From positions 434,001 to 498,000 of the forward strand of contig OZ005608.1 in NCBI GenBank assembly GCA_963930655.1: a stretch of DNA of 64,000 nucleotides. The letters are read 5' to 3'. Positions 35,885 through 50,409 of this stretch are shown piece after piece. This stretch comes from Myrica gale (lineage: Eukaryota; Streptophyta; Magnoliopsida; Fagales; Myricaceae). The notes under the pieces were generated by a model. The model was not told the origin of the DNA, ran no database searches, and was given only the letters and a program-made list of their open reading frames with translations. Position 1 is the stretch's first letter; every line of letters starts with the position of its first letter. The position numbers and the translations under genes are program-made.

Positions 35885-36012
35885 TATAAAACCCTACCTG
35901 TTCTTCACATGGGCTCACTGCTCACCTGATCAATATGCCTCCGAAGTCTGCTATCCGGGTTTTCCTCCCCGTCGCCAGTCGAGCCAAGACCCAGCACCAT
36001 TGGAAATGGTAA
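35885..36012 (+). promoter_or_regulatory. Promoter-like segment with short first exon candidate
   Basis: A TATA box (tataaa, 35885-35890) lies 45 bases before an ATG at 35935. That ATG opens 24 codons, starting MPPKSAIRVFLPVASRAK, up to a GT donor (aaatg|gtaaat, about 36008). I do not recognise the peptide, and its splice phase does not fit the SWI3A-like exon downstream. Confidence 0.35.
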
Positions 36013-36148
36013 ATGAAAAACCTTAGCCACCATTCGTATATGCTCCATTTTACTCCATTCTTACCTCTGTACGCATGTATATTCTTCTATTGGGTTATTG
36101 ACTCAATGTCACTCGTTACCATATTACATGAATCCTTACTTCTTACAG

Positions 36149-36615
36149 AAACTCCCAATATACCCCTCAAGAGAGATGAAATACCTCTAACTTTGCGGAT
36201 TAGAGCTTCCATTGCGGCAGCACTTGGGGCAGCTGCTGCTCGTGCTAAATTATTAGCTGATCATGAAGACAGAGAGATTGAAGACTTAGTAGCAATAATA
36301 ATTGAGACACAGGTGGCCCTTTTCTTTTTCCTGTTCATGGTCAATATACCTTCCAACTTTTCCTCATACTCATTGAAAACTTGCCACTTATGTAGTGAGT
36401 AGGCCTAATCATTTTTTGGTTGAATGCATATGTAGATGAAAAAGTTGCACCGTAAAATCAAGCATTTTGAAGATCTGGAGCTGATCATGGAGAAAGAACA
36501 TGCTGAAATGGAAGAACTAGAAGATTCTCTTTTAGTGGAGCGCATTGGAGTCTTACTCAAGACAGTTAATGCCGGTATCTCTAGATGGAGGGATCACTCT
36601 GTTGTAAAATCCTAG
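36149..36615 (+). pseudogene. SWI3A-like C-terminal gene fragment
   Basis: Two exons encode only the C-terminal conserved region of a SWI/SNF complex SWI3 subunit, closest in pattern to SWI3A: exon 36149-36312 (RASIAAALGAAAARAKLLAD, then HEDREIEDLV) and exon 36436-36615 (KLHRKIKHFEDLELIMEKE to GISRWRDHSVVKS and stop). The coiled-coil leucine-zipper-like region is intact and both splice sites of the 123-base intron are good. The SWIRM and SANT domains that define SWI3 proteins are absent upstream in this window, so I call it a duplicated 3' fragment rather than a gene. It could still be transcribed from the TATA-bearing segment at 35885. Confidence 0.75.
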
Positions 36616-37689
36616 GAATTTTAGTATGTTTAGATGGAATTTTAAATTCATATCATCCTGGAGGAGAAAAATGAGATGCGAGGTGCATCTCAAGCATTTC
36701 AATTTATGCTTTTCTGTTTAGTTCCAAGCAGAAATGTCTGTCTGCCATTTGCAGGTCAGTTTACGATTTTTGTTTTTTAAGCATTTCAGCTTACAAATAG
36801 GTCTGATGAACATTGACCTCTGTACCAGTAATCTGCTATAACCGCTTCAGAAATGTACCTAGCCCAAAGTGTCCTTGTGTCTTCAATCCTTGTATCAAAT
36901 CAGAAGTCATCATCTTGATTTTACATTCATATATTTTTAGTGTCACTGTCGTGAATGTTGCGTTTTATTGGTAATAAATTTCTTGTTTTAATTCCATTTT
37001 TCCTGAACAGTTATACAATTGATCTCATTTCACACTCCACCACAACAAAGCAGTTCTGTAATTCCTTTGGTGAGCCGCGGGGACTCTCTCTTCTTTGTTG
37101 CTTCCGAGAAATAGCACGAACGAACTACAGACAGGCCTTTATGAGCTCTTAAACTTTTATAAACCTCGACTTTTGAAAAGGTTCGTAATGCGGAAGTTTC
37201 GGATGCATATTCAGGTTCCCTTTCACCCGCAACGTAGTTTGTCCTGAACGACGTGGTCATCATTCTTCCGCTTATATCAGATGTTCTGCATATATGTTTA
37301 AGATGGAAGGTACGAGGCCACCGCTTCCCCTGCTAATTTAGCATTGTCAAGGACGATCTCTAGTTGGTTGTTGGGATTTTACAATTCCCATGTCACATCC
37401 ATCTGTAAGGAAATTTCTCAAACACATTGGTCGGTAAAGGAAGATCATTTGGGGGCCCTCTAAATTAGAGGACGATTGACAGCAGTAGCACGTTCCTCTG
37501 GCTCTGAGAAACCACGCAGGCTCTTTACATAGCATGGACACCATTTACCAAGTCAGTCTTATTGGCTACAACGATGAAGTACAAGAAGAGGTTACACTTA
37601 AGGACACCTACTTACACTTGCAAATTATTTTGGGCAACAAAGAGAAGCAGTTTGATCAATAATCGATACCAGCATTTATATGTTGCTTT
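36616..37689. other. Intergenic region
   Basis: No gene or repeat recognised. Confidence 0.5.
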
Positions 37690-37881
37690 TCAACCCAAGC
37701 AGAAGCACAACTTCCCCTTAGAACTCGTTGCACAGGATGCACGAAGAAATTTTTCCTGCAAGGCCTTTTTACATTCAGCAATGCATTGAGGAAGTGTACA
37801 TGGGTTGAGTTCGATCCCAAATGCGCACTCCACCGGTTGCGGACTAGGAACCAAGAATCCCAGCGCCATGGCTGTCAACAT
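37690..37881 (-). CDS. Small secreted cysteine-rich (defensin-like) peptide
   Basis: A 63-residue product from the first in-frame ATG (37881): a hydrophobic start (MLTAMALGFLVP) and a mature part with six cysteines after the Cys near the cleavage region (NPC, PQC, AEC, ASC, LCFC). This spacing resembles plant defensin-like or LCR peptides, which are secreted and act in defence or reproduction signalling. A TATA-like tataaatg lies about 120 bases upstream (near 38000). The in-frame sequence extends upstream as AEIKKLALV with no ATG. An ATG two bases out of frame just before it (atgctgaaatc) suggests a one-base deletion destroyed the original start, leaving a short or missing signal peptide. 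Possibly a pseudogene. Confidence 0.5.
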   Translation of the reverse strand: MLTAMALGFLVPSPQPVECAFGIELNPCTLPQCIAECKKALQEKFLRASCATSSKGKLCFCLG

Positions 37882-38009
37882 GACCAGAGCCAACTTCTTG
37901 ATTTCAGCATTGAAAAGAATGCTTTGCCCTGGACACAGCTTCTAACTTTCTTCTCCTATTTGGTGTCTTGAAAAGGAACACCTCGTTCCATACATTTATA
38001 GAGCGGAAC

Positions 38010-40512
38010 GGTCCAGAATGATTGTCCCATATTCATCAGTGTTTAAAAAACTTGAACAGTCTCAGCCGTAATGATGATGTAAATAAAATATGGAAGTTTC
38101 TCCATCCCCTTTAGTGTTTTATGCTTAGACCTGCATCCACCGAGCATGGGTTTAGCCACTTCTCCAAAGCTTAGTGGATTTGCCAACCAATAAAAGATTG
38201 CCTTGTAGCTAGAAATGTTTGTACTTTTCTTTTCCAAGGGTAGAGATGTTTGATTTTCGGCTCCAAAACACATTAATCACGCCGGGATGTGCATCATATT
38301 CCAAAATGTTCCGAATGATGCGTATAAAGAATCATCGTCGTATTTCCGTCAATGTATAATCCGTTGGGGTATTTAGGGAGCTTCTAGTAAGAACATTCTT
38401 TATCCTACTTCTTTGAGAGGTTTAGTTTTTTTCTTCTTCTATAATACGTGCAGCTTTTCATTGAATAACTTTGCACTTGCAGTTCACTTCTTCTGTCTCT
38501 CTCCTCTTTATCAATCCAGTTGAAAACCCACAAATGACTCCCTCTCTCCCTCATTGGATTCACGTGCTTTGAATGGTGAAGGTGTTAGCTAGGCGAGTGG
38601 CTTGAATTCATTTTCTACCATAAGAACTCCAACAATTGATCGATCAAGTACTCATTCTTTTGTTAACAGGCAAAATACTAATCAATAACTTATAACTTGA
38701 CAGATACCAGAGGTAGATTAGATATTTTTCAGGAAAACGAATTTATGAACAAATTAAGAGTTGGGAAACGATCATTGATACCCTAAGATCTCATCCATTC
38801 CCGTAATTCGGATCTTAATAATAAACAACTTATAACGTAGATAGTACATGATGCGTCAAAAAGGTGGGAGAACAAACCCTTTCACCGTTAATTATGAAAG
38901 AAAAAATCACCGAGATCAAACCAAAGAACATGCTTTAAAAAATTTCCGAAGAAATTGAGAGGGGATCAAAGTGATCCAATGTACTTGGGAGACACTCACT
39001 GCCGTTTCTCCATTCCTGATGAGCCACTAACACGAGAAAACGGATAAGCAATCAGTTCCCTACAACCTTACGTGGCTTCCTAATCTGATTCCAGAAACCC
39101 TTCTATGCTGCAAACTTCAGCTGGATGTCCTGCTCCAAAGGCCATCACCCGAAGCAAAGAGAAAATAGAAGAGTCGTTTACAGAGATATATAGTTTAATT
39201 TCTAAGTGGTTTAGGAGGCATGCATTTAGTGTTTGCATCCAAATTGAGGTACTGAATAGTTCCAGGCTTCCAGCGGTCCAGCCACCAGTTATGGGAAGTA
39301 AGGTGTTTGCAACCAATTATCGAAAGAGAAGAAGAGAGAGCTCTCCAAATCATTATTACTGCAATGCGCTTAAATTTTCCTTTCCAAACCTGACCTAATG
39401 CATGCGTGATTTAGTGGGATGTATATGTCATGATCAAGTTATATATTAAAAACAGTTTCAGCAAGCAATGAAGACCATCATTCAGTCGCCTGAAAAAACA
39501 GAAATGAAGACCATAATTTTGTCCGTAGCATCGAATGAACCGGAGCCGGTTACCCTGGCAGCTTGGCAAGCGTTTACTTATCGATTCTTTTTTATTTTCC
39601 CTGCTCAAGTGTGACCATTAGTGCTAATATCTTATAGGTAATTGGCATAGATCAATTCCTTTGGGAATAAACTGTTATTCCAAAAGTCCACGGACCCCGC
39701 CTTCACTGACCACTTCCCCAATAGCTGACCCTCTAGTACCTTTCGGTAGCCAGCAGCTCTTTTTTTTTTTTTCAATAACCTAATTCAAAAAGACAAAACA
39801 ACTGGCCCCTCTGTATCTGCAAGTTTTGTCGATCGTTTTATTTCAGTGGGACATTCAGTTCCATTAATGATTTGTATATTGTGTAGCTTCTATCTCGTTC
39901 AATAGCTAATTTGTAAGTATATGCATTCAACAGTGGATTACTTGGCTAAGCATGGACTGTTTCGAGGAAGTTTTTGTTAGAACTGTGTGTCCTCGATAAT
40001 CAAATAATTAATCCAATTCTAATATTTCATATGAAATATAGTTTGGTTTAAGGAATTAATTGTATGTAAAGGGACATATTTGCAATAATATCAAATTTCA
40101 GGGGTCAATTACAATATGTTGATGAACTTGATTGTAATTAGTATAAACCCTAATTTTATTAGAAGAATAGTTCTTTAGTTTAATCCTACGACTGAAATTT
40201 GAGATCTCTAAGGATCCTATATCTCATGCTCTCTCTAGGGTTTTCCAAGGCCTATAAATATAATTGTTATATTCAATGGGTTGGCTATCAGAACCTATTT
40301 GAGAAATCTCAAAAAGAGAGTGACATAAATCCCTTAGGAGATAACGCATCTGAGTTGCTTTTTTGAATTGCTAGAGCTTTGGATTGGATCGTAAAATGGC
40401 TTGAAGTATGTGGGTTCCTGAATTCCTGTATTAGGTAGATAATAGAATCTGAAATTACAATTATAATCCTAAAACAATGTTGCTTAGGAAAAAAAAAGGT
40501 ATGCATTCAATA
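38010..40512. other. Intergenic region
   Basis: No supported gene. Small open frames here lack family similarity. Confidence 0.5.
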
Positions 40513-40521
40513 TTTTCTTTA

Positions 40522-40926
40522 GGGAAATTCACTTTTTAGTCTCTAGGTTTTGAACACTTTTTCATTTTAGTCATTCAGTTTTAACTTTAAAATTTTTAGT
40601 TCTTGAGTTTTCATTGTTTTACAAAATGGTCCTTCCGTCAGTCTACCGTCCATATACTTAACGAAGCTCTCTGACACGTCAGCAATTTTGACCCGGTCGA
40701 CCGCTTCATATAGAGGTCGACTGCTATATCAAGAGGTCGACCGCTCACTTTCTACACATATATCCGGTCGACCGCTTCATGTGCCGTTTAGCATATGGAC
40801 GACAGACTGACGGAAGGACCATTTTGTCAAACAATGAAAACTCAAGGACTAAAAATTTGAAAGTTGAAACTGAAGGACTAAAATGAAAAAGTGCCCAAAA
40901 CCTAAGGACTAAAATGCCAATTTCTC
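40522..40926. mobile_element. MULE-type MITE, 405 bp, with four GGTCGAC motifs
   Basis: A foldback element whose arms (about 40522-40660 and 40790-40926) are near-perfect inverted repeats, starting GGGAAATT and GAGAAATT. It is flanked by a perfect 9-bp duplication ttttcttta (40513-40521 and 40927-40935), the Mutator hallmark. The loop contains four copies of GGTCGAC(C/T)GC at 40695, 40715, 40735 and 40766. No coding capacity. Confidence 0.85.
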
Positions 40927-41583
40927 TTTTCTTTAATTTTCACTATTTTAAGGAATATTGTTAATTACCTCCATACTATTTCTCTCGGCCCTCCTGAGTC
41001 CTGACTTCAACCCATATTACTCACTCAAACAATTATAGGTGTAATTGGCCTTAACAAAAAATTAAAATCTTCCCCCTCCCTCCTTCCCCACCCGGTGAGA
41101 AAAAAAAACAAGGAAGACATTGTTCTTATCTACATTCAAATAAGACCATATTTGATCAAAGATATTTATAGTACAACGTTGTTTAAACAAGTGGCTTACC
41201 TTCTCAAGTCAATCATTTGGCTGCATGTGCGTCATTCTAGAGAGAGTCTTGTCTTTTCTCTAGAATCTCATCTCCTTCCCTAACTGTCCTCCTCTCCCCA
41301 TCGCCCTCTTCAGCGGCGAGAGGAGCTCTGGCCCCTCCAACCTCCTTTCCTTCTCCTGTTTTGTTTTTTGGTGACTATTCTGATCACTTTTGAGGTGTTT
41401 TTCCAACGATTTTGGAGTTTAGATCTCGGGTTTTATGGTGATCTCTAGTGGACACGATCGAAAAATCTACATCAACCGATGCCCTCATTTGTCTATGACC
41501 AGAGCTGACTGACCGGTGTGCGGATCTCACGCGCCAGCCCACTTTTCCTCCTATTTTGAACTCCAACGGTCAGACCCCTCTTA

Positions 41584-41778
41584 GGGTGGGTTTGTGTGGT
41601 AAAATTTTTGGTATAGAGTTTAGTGTTGGTATTGGGTTTAGTGAAAAAGTGAAGAGAGAGGTAATATTTTATAATTTTTGTAATATTTTATATTTTTTTA
41701 TGGAAGAGAGAGATTATATTAGAATATTTTATTAAAAGAGATAAAATTTTGGGTAAAATTTTAGTGACAAACGCAGCC
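41584..41778. mobile_element. Tourist/PIF-Harbinger-like MITE, 195 bp
   Basis: Inverted ends GGGTGGGTTTGT and ACAAACGCAGCC lie inside TTA duplications (41581-41583 and 41779-41781). The interior shares a gtgaaaaagtgaagagagaggtaat-like block with the element at 4651-4808. Confidence 0.65.
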
Positions 41779-42660
41779 TTAGCTGCCGCCCTTCGTTGGC
41801 CAGTTTCCTTTCTTGCTGCTTTTTTAAGCTTACCGCCCATTAGGGGTCATCTCAACTTTATGCCCGTTTGGGAATGTACGGCAGTTATAACCTCAGCTTG
41901 TTGGCCAATCACCTTTATGAAGGGACCGACATGCCTTTTAGAGCAAGTAATATGGAGCCATTGAGGTCTTTGAATCTCCTTAAATTAATGAAATTTCAGA
42001 GTTGAAATGATTATATATAAAAAAAGGTGAACAAAAAGTATATATGGAGAGTAATATTGAAGTGGTAGAACATAAATCTCTCTTAATAACTTTGGAGTTC
42101 TCGATGCTTTTTACCTCTATCTATTATTTTTGTCACATTGTACCCATCAATTATTGATTTTAAACAATTTGCATTATCTATTAAATTTCTCGTTAATTTG
42201 GAACGAAAATTTATTTTTTTGATCTCTAAAATTATAATTTTACTCTCATAAAATGGTTGAAGTGAACAAAGTGTATTTAATCATTTTTTTTCTTAGTATT
42301 TCTTCCCAATTTCGTATATTCTTCATCGTCTGTGTGCAGGGTGTCAACTATTTTTATTTTGGAGAAATTCAGATTTTTTTTCCATTTTATGACTTTTAGC
42401 TCCGCAACCTAACGTACATATATAAATATACCCTTTACATTGACGGTGAAAGGTGAGTCTGGTTATTATGCTGAGCATGCTGAGCGAGGGCTGAGATTAA
42501 AAACTTCAAAATTCAAGAGCCCAGATCGCACTATATAAATTAAAATGTTTTGAATATTTTAAATGATTTGTTTATATACTGTAATCGCTCAGCAGAGTAG
42601 TATTTAGCACGGAAAATAGTATTTAGCACGGGAAATGTTGCTTATCTTTTACACCACCTA

Positions 42661-42875
42661 GTGCTCATTAGCTTTTTTTATGGACCTAGCTTCAGGTTTA
42701 GACAGTTGACCGACAATTCTCGATGGACAACGAAATTATTATTATTTTTGCAAGCGACACCTTCCAGTGCTCATTAGCTTTTTTTATTATGGACCTAGCT
42801 TCAGGTTTAGACAGTTGACCGACAATTCCCGATGGACAACGAAATTATTATTTTTTTTGTAAGCGACAGCCACGT
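42661..42875 (+). promoter_or_regulatory. Duplicated promoter segment carrying two W-boxes
   Basis: A 106-109-bp unit beginning gtgctcattagc occurs at 42661 and again at 42767, nearly identical. Each contains TTGACC (42706-42711 and 42815-42820), the core bound by WRKY factors, about 320-430 bases upstream of the receptor kinase ATG. The binding role is inferred from the motif. Confidence 0.55.
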
Positions 42876-43136
42876 TTGATTCATTTGCTCTCGCATGTAC
42901 TTACCTGCTTACCCGGAGAATATTTGCATAGAAAATTGGAGGACTTCTCTTGGGCATAAAGAATTGATGGAAACAAATGGTTGAATGGTTCGTTCAACAT
43001 TAGAGTTTCAAAGATCGAACATTATGGACTTCTATTAGTACGAAATTATTTCGTCACCCTTATCCTTAGAAGCTTGTATGATAAATTTCCTGTCCTACAT
43101 GACCAAAACTATAGCTTGTACGACTGTCGGACGGCA

Positions 43137-46148
<3,012 letters not shown>

Positions 46149-46831
46149 GATCAGTCTAGCAGTGGGCCTTTTCTCTTCTGGGCCTCTGCAAATGATGCCT
46201 TGATTGTAATTCAGCTATTCCAAAGCTGGAATTTGAAACTCTCAGGACTCAGCCATTAAAATACAACAAATCACTTTATGCGACTATGCCACTGATCCAG
46301 CCCACTATCGACTTTGTAGTTGAACAGCGTGGAATCAATGCATTCTTCCACATTCTTTGCATTACCACTAAGATCATGAAATAATTCAGCAAACGTGAAC
46401 CTGGTTAGTGGCCAGTCGCCTTTGAGCCTTTGAAAAGCACATAAAAATCTCAACTTTACTAAATTTTTGTTTCCCCTCTTAAAAGCAGTTTATGGATATG
46501 GACAATGGGATATAAAGCACAAGGAAACTGAATAGAGAAGCCATTATAAATAGAACCCATAAAACTCCCAGTTTTTTCACACTCGCAACTTTCCTGACTT
46601 GAAAACCGAACAGGCAAAAAAAAAAAAAAACTTTTACCCAATTCCTGACTTGCAAACCTGAATAGGAGAAACAAGACTTGAACAATGGAACCTTTAAACT
46701 CATTTCTTGTACCCAAAATTTTACTCCATTTCTACAGATGATAACCTTCATAAGCACATGGACACTCAACCGACGATAGTGCGCCTATACATGTAGTGAC
46801 ATCCATCACCTAGAGCTGATATGTACTTTGA
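46149..46831. other. Intergenic region between convergent genes
   Basis: 3' flanks of the receptor kinase (plus) and the HSD pseudogene (minus). Nothing else seen. Confidence 0.5.
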
Positions 46832-48317
46832 TCACTCTCTGGTGGCCTTGAGCTCGGGAAACTGAACTGTTTCTGGGTATATGTATTTCTTTAAGCCAGT
46901 CAGATCGAGGAGCTTCTTGCTAAGCGTATCTCTTTCTGGAGCTCCGGGTCGAGGGAGTAGCATCCGGTTGCACCACTCCAATATCTCAGGGCAAAACGCC
47001 TTCCAGAAGTATGTCACCTTGATCCACGCCGGTACTGTCAAGTATTTTTCCCCTCGGCATGCACCGTCCACAATTGCTTTGGCAGCGTGTTTAACGGGCA
47101 GTATTGGCAGTATACTTACTAGAACCTGATAACAATTGCATTTGAGTTAACCATTATATCCATCACACGCCTAGCATCACTCTGCAGCATCTATACATAA
47201 ACACAGAAAACTTACATCTCTCAATTCTGGATCAAGTACCACTCGGCCCTCTGGGGTTAGAAATTTCCCTTGGGTCATTTCTGACTCAATCAACCCCGGA
47301 GTCGCAATTGTTATTCCAATCTCTTCCCCAAATTCAATCCTCAGTGTCTCGAAGAAGCTTATCACTGCTGCTTTGCTTGCCTGAAGTTATTTTGATCTCA
47401 ATGCAGTAAAGAATTCATTACCTTAAGGGTAATCAAAGAATTCTGATGAGGTTTCTTACATTATAGAATCTTAATCTTGGAGCGGGTAACCATCCAGCAG
47501 CGGAAGCAATCGCTATGATCTTCCCTGCGCTCCTTTTAAGGTGTGGAACTGCGAAGTAGGTGGGATATACTGTACCCCAGAAGTTTATGTCCTATCAAAG
47601 GCACAACATGCATTTGTGATTATGATTATTCTGCCTGCTGAGATACTCAAAATCATGATTATTGTAACCCCTAGAGAGGTGTCCACCTTGCAAACTCACT
47701 CCACTCGAAATTTTGGATTCTTGGAACATGCCGTCCATTCTACTTCTTAGCCGACTGATGAATTACTAATCAGGGCGGTCTGGGTTTTCCTAACCAAAGT
47801 CTGAGTAATATGAAAATGCAAGAAGAGAGCGCAGTGTCAATGAACTAATTACCATAGTGCTCGACTGTTTCCTCCGCAAATCGCTTAGTCTTCAACCTTG
47901 GAGACGTCTGCTCGGATCACGATAACTTCAGGAGAGCCAAGCTGATATGCCGTAGCGGCGACTTCTCGGAGACGGTTCTCTCTTCTCGCTACGAGCGCTA
48001 GGCAAGCGCCTCTCTTGGCATACTCGTACGCGAGATGCTTCAAACAACATATATATATATGTGAATAACAATGAGCAAAGAAAGAACAAATTTGCGGAGG
48101 TACTGAAAACATATGGGTGTAGCTCCGCTCAAACCTCGCCAATGCCAGAGGACGCCCCTGTGATAAGTATTACTTTTCCAGCCACATCTTCGCGGTATAT
48201 GGATTTTATGGTTGAAATGAGAAGCTTGAAGAACAGATATGTTGGTAGAAAGAAGACTAGCATCGTCAGGCCTGTGGGAGGGACGACAAGGTTCAAGACT
48301 GTGTGAATGAAATCCAT
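46832..48317 (-). pseudogene. Steroleosin/11-beta-HSD-like pseudogene, exon 3 missing
   Basis: Tandem copy of the gene at 50051-53720. Recognisable exons in transcript order: 48135-48317 (61 codons, GASSGIGE), 47853-48037, 47460-47591 (DINFWGTVYP), 47216-47380 (ASKAAVISFFETLR) and 46832-47125 (to stop). Compared with the intact copy, exon 2 has lost two bases after SKVED, giving an immediate stop, and its 3' end with the normal donor is gone. Exon 3, which carries the conserved LDHLVNNAG segment, cannot be found in the intron. The other exons have exactly the same lengths as the intact gene (183, 132 and 165 bases) and good splice sites, so loss of function is fairly recent. Confidence 0.85.
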
Positions 48318-50050
48318 GGTTCCTCCACAGAGAGAGCGAGAGAGAGTGAGAGATAGACAGGGAGAGAGAGGGGATGAGGAAGAGGAGAAAGGTGCTTTAA
48401 ACTGTCCAGCGATTAATGTCAAGTTGGTAGTTCGCAGCGGAAGGACATGGCTGTATCTGGGCACTAGAAGAAAGGACTTTGTGCAACCAGCCAAGAAGCC
48501 CCCTATGTGTCAGTGAGCGAGGCTGCATGGAGTTACCATATTTCTCCACTTGGCACCCAGAACGTTACTGTTTATTTGAGAAATATCGTGGTTAGTGGGC
48601 TTTAATTTGTTTCTGATTTGAATAGATTCCCAGGGCTATTAACTTTACTGTCAACAGTTTATGCAACCGGTAGACCGAAAAAAACACAAAAATAAACTTC
48701 AAGAACAACTGCTTCTTGCATCCAGATCAAGGTAGATGATTGAGTTGCCGGTGTAACGATCCAAAGACAAGCACTAGCCACATCTGTGCTTTGACTTCAA
48801 AATGACTAGTCAAGGTTGCTTTTGAAGCCCCTTGGATCATTATAAAGCCCAGTTCAACCTAGTAAGGTCCCAATGTGGGACTTGACTCTTATAGAACCAA
48901 TCATTCATTCATTCTTCTCTCCCACTCCATGTAGGATTCGGGGTATCACAGCCGGAGCCATCCATCGGTCTTGTTCTAGTTTTCACTACACAGGTAGTTC
49001 CGTTTCTGAAAGTTCGAAACACAACTGCATAAATAACCAGCGAATTTTACCTGAACTTGACCGACTTTGAACAACATCTACACAATTTATTGCTTCAACA
49101 GTATCGCCATAAGAATTTACGTACGTGGAGAGGCAATAGGATTTTCGTCGCGGTTTGAAAAAGTTTATTAGGACGAACATGGCGAACTAAGAGAACGTTC
49201 GCGTCAACACATCTAGACAGCAAAATTGAGGATGGTAATGTAGGCCTGGAAATCCTAATCTCGTGGAATCCCCAGACGCACACAGGAAAACGATCAGAAA
49301 TAGTGTCATTAATTGCTGTGGAGAATGGTTGAATGCAGAATCTTGCCAGAACATTTTACTTGAACATTGCACCAAGTTTTGCTGGATTTTAGAAAAGAGG
49401 AGGCCGCGTGACAGGGCAATATGCACACTGTTGGTTGGTTTTGGGTCTCCTCAATCCTTAAAAACTATCTCAAAAGGTGAGACTTTCATTCACACTTATA
49501 AACTGACCGCCAATCTTTTTCACAATCGATATAGGGCTTAACAGCAACAATCTCCCCCTCACGTCTTGGGCCGTAGGTTAAAAAGAGACAATATATTTCT
49601 CTAATATACTGTTAGGTCTGAGATTTATTAGTAAACCTGAGCTCTGATACTAGTGTTAGGTGGTCTTGAGTCTTTTTAATCTTAAAAGTTAGTTTAAGAA
49701 ATAAGACGTTCTCTCACACTTATAAATTGACTACCAACTCGTTCCACAGCCATTAATATAGGACTAACCCCAACGCACACAGAACTCAATAAATCTTGAC
49801 AAAAACTTCGGTATATCAACTCCAACAACTCCAACATGCTTGTTTATTGCTGATTAAGTTTACATAACCATCCCATTACGACGGAAAACAAAAAAGAAAG
49901 CTTTACAAAGCCACAAAACAAAACTTCCTATCTACACATGAAACAAAAAAGGCAAAACAAAAAAGAACGAACACGTGACGGACTAGCACAAGGAACACAC
50001 CCAACTGAAGAAGTCAATCCAGTTTGGAAGTACACAAAACTAGCTTGGTT
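48318..50050. other. Intergenic, repeat remnants between HSD copies
   Basis: The start of the pseudogene is followed upstream by a GA-rich leader (48325-48380). At 48840-48960 a gtcccaatgtgggacttgac-type segment and at 49440-49770 two diverged copies (about 215 bp apart) of a ctcacacttataaa(c/t)tgac-type unit resemble widespread plant LTR/TRIM remnants. No gene supported. Confidence 0.45.
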
Positions 50051-50378
50051 TTAGTCAGTCTTAATCTCAGAGGAGTGTAGTGTAGATGGATACAGTATGT
50101 TCTTGGCTCCTGTGAGATCCAATATCTTCTTGCTGGGGGCTTCTTTGTCTGGAGTCCCGGGCCTGTTCATATACATCACTCTGTAACACCACTCTATCAC
50201 CTCGGGGCAAAACACCTTCCAGAAATATGTGACCTTGAACCATGGTGGCTTCGTCAAGTATCTCTCTCCCCGGCAAGCACTGTTCACTATTGCACGAGCA
50301 CATGATCGTACCGTCTCTACTGGAATTGCACTTACTTGAACCTGCTCGTGAAGAATTGCTAAGCATATGCGCACTTGC

Positions 50379-50409
<31 letters not shown>

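Larger units (their letters stand above)
40936..43136. other. Intergenic region upstream of the receptor kinase
   Basis: Contains the MITE at 41584, a duplicated agtatttagcacgg(g)aaa motif near 42598-42635 and the duplicated W-box segment at 42661. No gene supported. Confidence 0.55.
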
